The notes beneath the pieces are model-generated. The model had not been told where the DNA came from and did no database searches. It was given only the letters and a program-made list of their open reading frames with translations. Below are positions 31,176-34,712 of a DNA stretch of 34,712 nt, one piece after another. Made by a program: the position numbers and the translations under genes. The stretch is from Nitrosospira sp. (GTDB lineage Bacteria; Pseudomonadota; Gammaproteobacteria; Burkholderiales; Nitrosomonadaceae), in the NCBI GenBank assembly GCA_013697655.1, contig JACCWK010000080.1, forward strand, positions 1-34,712. The letters are read 5' to 3'. The stretch's first letter is position 1; every line of letters starts with the position of its first letter.

Positions 31176-31634
31176 ATGGAATCTACGAAAAAACTCAATT
31201 TAGTCATGCACTCGGCGCGCATTGTTAAATTATTTCTAGCCGTTATTTTATTGAGCATTGGATTCGTGACCGGTGCATTGAACGCACAAGCCGCTGAAAC
31301 CTCGGTTGGCGTGACGCTTACGTCGGTCGCATCACAGGTGCTTCCAGATGAACCTGAACGCACTCTGACAGCGGTGATAGTAAATTTGGCACCAAAAGCC
31401 TATACCACCAGTCATAGCCATGCAGGCATAGTCTTCGTTTATGTGCTTGAGGGCTCTGTTCATTCGCAATTAAACAACGGCGAACTGATCGAGTATCGCG
31501 CCGGGCAAAGCTGGACCGAGGTGCCCGGCACAGTGCATTCATTCATGGAGAATCCCAGCCAGAACACCCCGGCGCGTCTGCTCGCGACGATCATCGCTCC
31601 CACGGGTGCGCAATTGACCACCTACGCCAAGTAA
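31176..31634 (+). CDS. Secreted cupin-domain protein
   Basis: A 152-residue protein. AAGGAG at 31163-31168 places the start at ATG 31176, not 31137. A signal peptide spans residues 1-40, hydrophobic at 17-33, with likely cleavage after A-Q-A-A. The single cupin barrel has motif 1 around S-H-S-H-A-G-I-V-F-V-Y-V-L-E-G-S-V (H80, H82, E92) and motif 2 P-G-T-V-H-S-F-M-E-N (H121). The metal site looks complete. Function within this large superfamily cannot be fixed; small periplasmic cupins bind or transform small ligands. It is a lone gene. Confidence 0.85.
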   Translation: MESTKKLNLVMHSARIVKLFLAVILLSIGFVTGALNAQAAETSVGVTLTSVASQVLPDEPERTLTAVIVNLAPKAYTTSHSHAGIVFVYVLEGSVHSQLNNGELIEYRAGQSWTEVPGTVHSFMENPSQNTPARLLATIIAPTGAQLTTYAK

Positions 31635-31726
31635 ATTCCAGGATTATCCGCCACCCCTTTGCATTCGGCATACATTGAGGATGCCGAATGTGGGAAACGG
31701 GAAAGCTGCAAGCATATCCGCGTACG

Positions 31727-31981
31727 TCAGCGAAAAGGAACGACGGTGCGCTCAATATTTACCTTTGTTGTCAGCAACCTCACTTCGACAGTGCGCGCAA
31801 GTTCATCGATAAGCCCCGCCGACGCTCCGAGGCGATCTCTTCTCGTGACGCTCGCGATTGTTTGAAGATCCGCATGAAGGCGAACAGGATCGATCTGCCA
31901 TCCCAGGGCCGTGACAAGGGCTTTCAATGCATCTGCATACGCTTCAAGAATCTTGGTGTCAACCAGCGTCGAGGCGGTCAT
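31727..31981 (-). CDS. Small helical hypothetical protein
   Basis: An 84-residue protein. GGAG (on the - strand, 31993-31990) eight bases before ATG 31981 sets the start; the longer frame from 32014 lacks this. It is mainly helical (I-L-E-A-Y-A-D-A-L-K-A-L-V-T-A-L-G-W, then A-G-L-I-D-E-L-A-R-T-V-E-V) with a basic end. Divergent from the TonB-dependent receptor, and its start lies beside the Fur-box-like site, so the two may share regulation. No family recognised. Confidence 0.5.
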   Translation of the reverse strand: MTASTLVDTKILEAYADALKALVTALGWQIDPVRLHADLQTIASVTRRDRLGASAGLIDELARTVEVRLLTTKVNIERTVVPFR

Positions 31982-31996
31982 GGTTCTGGCTCCATA

Positions 31997-32015
31997 ATTG
32001 AGAATGAGACTCAAT
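31997..32015. promoter_or_regulatory. Fur-box-like palindrome
   Basis: ATTGAG - 7 bases - CTCAAT, an inverted repeat whose TGAGAAT-G-AGACTCA core matches the TGATAAT-N-ATTATCA type Fur site at 10 of 14 positions. It sits between the small - strand gene and the TonB-dependent receptor, whose iron-responsive control it would explain. Confidence 0.5.
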
Positions 32016-32106
32016 CCTATATTAACTATAAGGCCCTGTAAAGCCTCAAATTCCTATTGCCGATTAGTCAGAGTTCATTCATTGTCGAGGTGACCCATCA
32101 GCGCAT

Positions 32107-34452
32107 ATGAACATACTGCCGCACTACAATTTGATTGAGGTACCTCTGAGCGGTTATTATGTCGCCATACATCGGAGAGTGAAAATCGAAACTCATCGAA
32201 ACCTTCTGCCCGGGCATAGCAAGCCTTCAAGTAAGCCTCTCAATTTCAATAATGTGCTTCAGAGGGAACTTGTTCACCGGTTTCCTTCGCGGGTGGTCAG
32301 TCCCATCACCCTTGCGGCCTTGGGTAACCTGATGATGGCCTCCGGCCTTTCCGCGGCCCAATCGCTCGCTTCGCCCGGTGTGCCCCAGCACAATCTCAAT
32401 CCGGTCGTCGTCATCGGTACGCGTGTGGATCAAGCAAGTTTCTCCTTGCCAATGTCAATCGACGTGGTGGAATCAGGGGTAATCCAGGACGGTCGTCCTC
32501 TTATCAACCTTTCCGAAGCCTTGACGCGCGTTCCGGGCCTCGTTATTCAAAATCGTCAGAATTACGCACAAGATTTGCAAATCTCCATACGCGGCTTTGG
32601 CGCACGCTCCACTTTCGGTATCCGCGGCATACGGATGGTCGTCGATGATATCCCTGCTACCATGCCTGATGGACAAGGTCAGGCAGCCACGATGAACCTC
32701 GGCTCGATCAGCCGTATCGAAGTGCTGCGCGGACCCTTTGCCGCCATACATGGCAATGCATCGGGTGGAGTGATTCAGGCTTTTACCGAGGATGGCCCCG
32801 CGGGAACGGTATTGACCGGCTCGGTGCTAGGGGGCAGTTATGGCACGACCCGAGGTGAGATCAAGCTCGGAGGAACTCTTGGCGGATCGCCTGGAATGGA
32901 AACACAAGGGCCATTCAATTATATGATCGATATTTCCCGGTTCGGGACGAACGGCTATCGCGATCATAGTGCCGCCACGCGCTATCAGGCAAATGCCAAG
33001 CTGATCTACCGATTCAACCATGATGCAACGCTTACGCTGGTGACAAATGAATTGCATCAGGGCGACACACAGGACCCGCTCGGGTTGACGCGCGCGCAGG
33101 CAAGCATGAATCCGCGTCAGGCGGATGCAACCGCCACCACTTTCAATACCCGCAAGAGCATCGATAATACGCAGGGTGGACTGGTTTATGAACATAGATT
33201 TTCCGCCGCAACTACTATCAAGCTGATTGGTTATTCGGGCACGAGGGAAATTCTGCAATTCCTCGCTCTGCCGCGCGGCGCGCAGATTCCACTCACCAAT
33301 TCCGGAGGCGTGGTCGACCTGGAGCGTCAGTTCGGTGGACTGGGTTTGCGGTGGACGCACCGCAGCAGCGGGCCACGGCCATTAACGATAGCGGCCGGAA
33401 TCGATTACGAAGGATCGAAGGAAAGACGCAAGGGTTTCGAGAATTTCTCTGGCTCGGCGTTGGGTGTGCGGGGTAATCTGCGCCGGGATGAAAACGATAT
33501 CGTCACCAGTTTTAGTCAGTATGCGCAGGCCGAGTGGCAATTTACCCCTGCCTGGTCGCTATCTGCCGGGGTGCGCAATACGAAAGTGAAGTTTACATCC
33601 CGTGATTTTTTTATCGGTCCAGATAACCCCGACGATAGCGGCGGCGTAACTTTCAGTGCGGTCAACCCTGTGCTCGGACTCTTATACAAGGCAACGCCCG
33701 CGTTCAATCTGTACGCCAGTGCCGGCCAAGGTTTCGAAACCCCTACTTTTGCCGAACTTGGCTACAGACCCGACGGCGGCAGCGGCCTCAATTTCTTGCT
33801 TCGGCCAAGCAGGAGCAACAACGTCGAGGCAGGGCTCAAGTGGCTCGCTTCGAACAATACCCGTCTTAATCTGGCCTTTTTCGAAACGCGTGTTACGAGC
33901 GAAATTCTGCCCGCAATCAATGCCGGGGGTCGAGCCACCTTCCAGAATGCCTCCGGCACGAGGCGGCGGGGCGTGGAGCTTTCGGCCGATTCTCGTTTCG
34001 GTACAGACCTTGCCGCTTATGTGTCCTATACCTATCTCGACGCTATCTTCCAGGACTCCTACACCTACCGTCCCACCGCAGCGCCAACCACGGTTACGGT
34101 AGCGGCCGGCAATTTCGTGCCCGGCGTGCCGCGAAATACCGCTTATGCGGAACTCACCTGGCGGCGCGGGCAGCCAGGCTTTTCGGCGGCGGTAGAGGCG
34201 ATCTACCGCGACAGGATTTTTGCCAACGATATCAATACCGAGGCCGCCAGCCAGTATGCCATTGCCAACGTCCGCATTGCCTATGCGCATCAGTTCGGGG
34301 GCTGGAAATTCAGCGAATTCGTACGAGTAGATAATGTCACCGAAACAAAATATATCGGATCGATAATCGTAAACGAAAGCAACGGACGTTTCTACGAACC
34401 CTCGCCAGGGCGGAACTACATGGTAGGGGTGAGTGCGAATTATACTTTTTAG
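32107..34452 (+). CDS. TonB-dependent outer-membrane receptor
   Basis: A 781-residue receptor that imports a scarce ligand, most likely a ferric siderophore, using TonB energy. A TonB-box-like N-P-V-V-V-I-G-T-R lies near 98-106. The plug follows (about 105-230), with L-S-E-A-L-T-R-V-P-G-L, I-S-I-R-G-F-G-A-R-S-T-F-G-I-R-G and I-S-R-I-E-V-L-R-G-P. The rest is a 22-strand-type barrel ending in Y-M-V-G-V-S-A-N-Y-T-F with the terminal aromatic. The hydrophobic signal is at residues 64-84, unusually deep: GTG 32254 would give a normal 35-residue signal but lacks a clear ribosome binding site, so the start is uncertain. Confidence 0.9.
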   Translation: MNILPHYNLIEVPLSGYYVAIHRRVKIETHRNLLPGHSKPSSKPLNFNNVLQRELVHRFPSRVVSPITLAALGNLMMASGLSAAQSLASPGVPQHNLNPVVVIGTRVDQASFSLPMSIDVVESGVIQDGRPLINLSEALTRVPGLVIQNRQNYAQDLQISIRGFGARSTFGIRGIRMVVDDIPATMPDGQGQAATMNLGSISRIEVLRGPFAAIHGNASGGVIQAFTEDGPAGTVLTGSVLGGSYGTTRGEIKLGGTLGGSPGMETQGPFNYMIDISRFGTNGYRDHSAATRYQANAKLIYRFNHDATLTLVTNELHQGDTQDPLGLTRAQASMNPRQADATATTFNTRKSIDNTQGGLVYEHRFSAATTIKLIGYSGTREILQFLALPRGAQIPLTNSGGVVDLERQFGGLGLRWTHRSSGPRPLTIAAGIDYEGSKERRKGFENFSGSALGVRGNLRRDENDIVTSFSQYAQAEWQFTPAWSLSAGVRNTKVKFTSRDFFIGPDNPDDSGGVTFSAVNPVLGLLYKATPAFNLYASAGQGFETPTFAELGYRPDGGSGLNFLLRPSRSNNVEAGLKWLASNNTRLNLAFFETRVTSEILPAINAGGRATFQNASGTRRRGVELSADSRFGTDLAAYVSYTYLDAIFQDSYTYRPTAAPTTVTVAAGNFVPGVPRNTAYAELTWRRGQPGFSAAVEAIYRDRIFANDINTEAASQYAIANVRIAYAHQFGGWKFSEFVRVDNVTETKYIGSIIVNESNGRFYEPSPGRNYMVGVSANYTF

Positions 34453-34685
34453 CCAGCGGTGGAATCTTGAGTATTTCCAACATGCAACTTTTCTGGATAT
34501 GACGGAGTTCTCAGAGGTTCCCCCCGCGCAAATACCCAGAGTACGCGGTTCTCATTATCCGCGGTTTCCTTCTCTAATAATTAAACTAAAGTGGACCCCT
34601 CAGTCAAGACAATATTAAGCCGAGTTTAAGAGGGTAGCCGGTCACATGCAGCGGAACGGCGCTGCCCCGGTTTTGCTTCTGTTTC

Positions 34686-34707
34686 TGAGCGAGATTTCTT
34701 TCGCTCA
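34686..34707. repeat. Hairpin at right window edge
   Basis: TGAGCGA (34686-34692) / TCGCTCA (34701-34707), 7-bp arms around 8 bases. The sequence 34453-34712 after the receptor holds no gene; meaning of the hairpin cannot be judged at the edge. Confidence 0.4.
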
Positions 34708-34712
34708 CTGAA

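Noticed and set aside
34590-34712. Insertion-sequence end at the right edge
   Set aside because: A GTGGACCCC-like string and a hairpin are suggestive but no transposase or matching terminal repeat is in the window.
1-34712. tRNA genes or CRISPR arrays
   Set aside because: No cloverleaf with CCA-end context and no regularly spaced direct repeats were seen on either strand.

Overview
The window looks like bacterial chromosome carrying most of the late (virion and lysis) half of a podovirus-type prophage, followed by host-type accessory genes. Moderate GC, a PEP-CTERM sorting tail, surface-polysaccharide genes and a TonB-dependent receptor fit a Gram-negative betaproteobacterium. A Nitrosospira/Nitrosomonas-like host is my guess from general gene character; nothing in the sequence proves it.

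Bases 1-21532 are prophage, all on the + strand. The order is: a lysis-type gene and an Rz1-like lipoprotein; small and large terminase; P22-type portal; an inserted tailspike-like pair (190 aa protein and parallel beta-helix protein) ended by a terminator; a small protein; scaffold; major capsid protein; a probable decoration protein ended by a strong terminator; head-completion/adaptor-like genes, one of them frameshifted; a collar-type tail fibre; small genes; a second lysis cassette (tail-anchored membrane protein, membrane/coiled-coil protein, lipoprotein, SAR-type lysozyme); a 683 aa virion protein; a decayed gene; a small virion protein; a LamG-type fibre with seven 22-residue repeats; a GNAT-like protein; and two internal-virion-type proteins separated by a 35-codon truncated copy of the second gene's start. 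No integrase, repressor or replication genes lie in the window, and the large ejection/transglycosylase protein often found in such phages is absent, so the right side may be truncated.

Bases 21824-28921 are on the - strand. They hold an AT-rich polytopic membrane protein, an OLD-like AAA ATPase whose TOPRIM glutamate appears replaced by lysine, a SAM methyltransferase, a GT4 glycosyltransferase and an O-antigen ligase-family protein. The last three look like a surface-glycan cluster. A PEP-CTERM protein with lectin-like character follows (29282-29863, -).

Bases 29864-34712 are mixed: a long gene-poor stretch with strong hairpins, a 98 aa orphan protein, a secreted cupin, a small - strand protein, and a TonB-dependent receptor preceded by a Fur-box-like palindrome. 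No tRNA, rRNA, CRISPR array or intact insertion sequence was seen.
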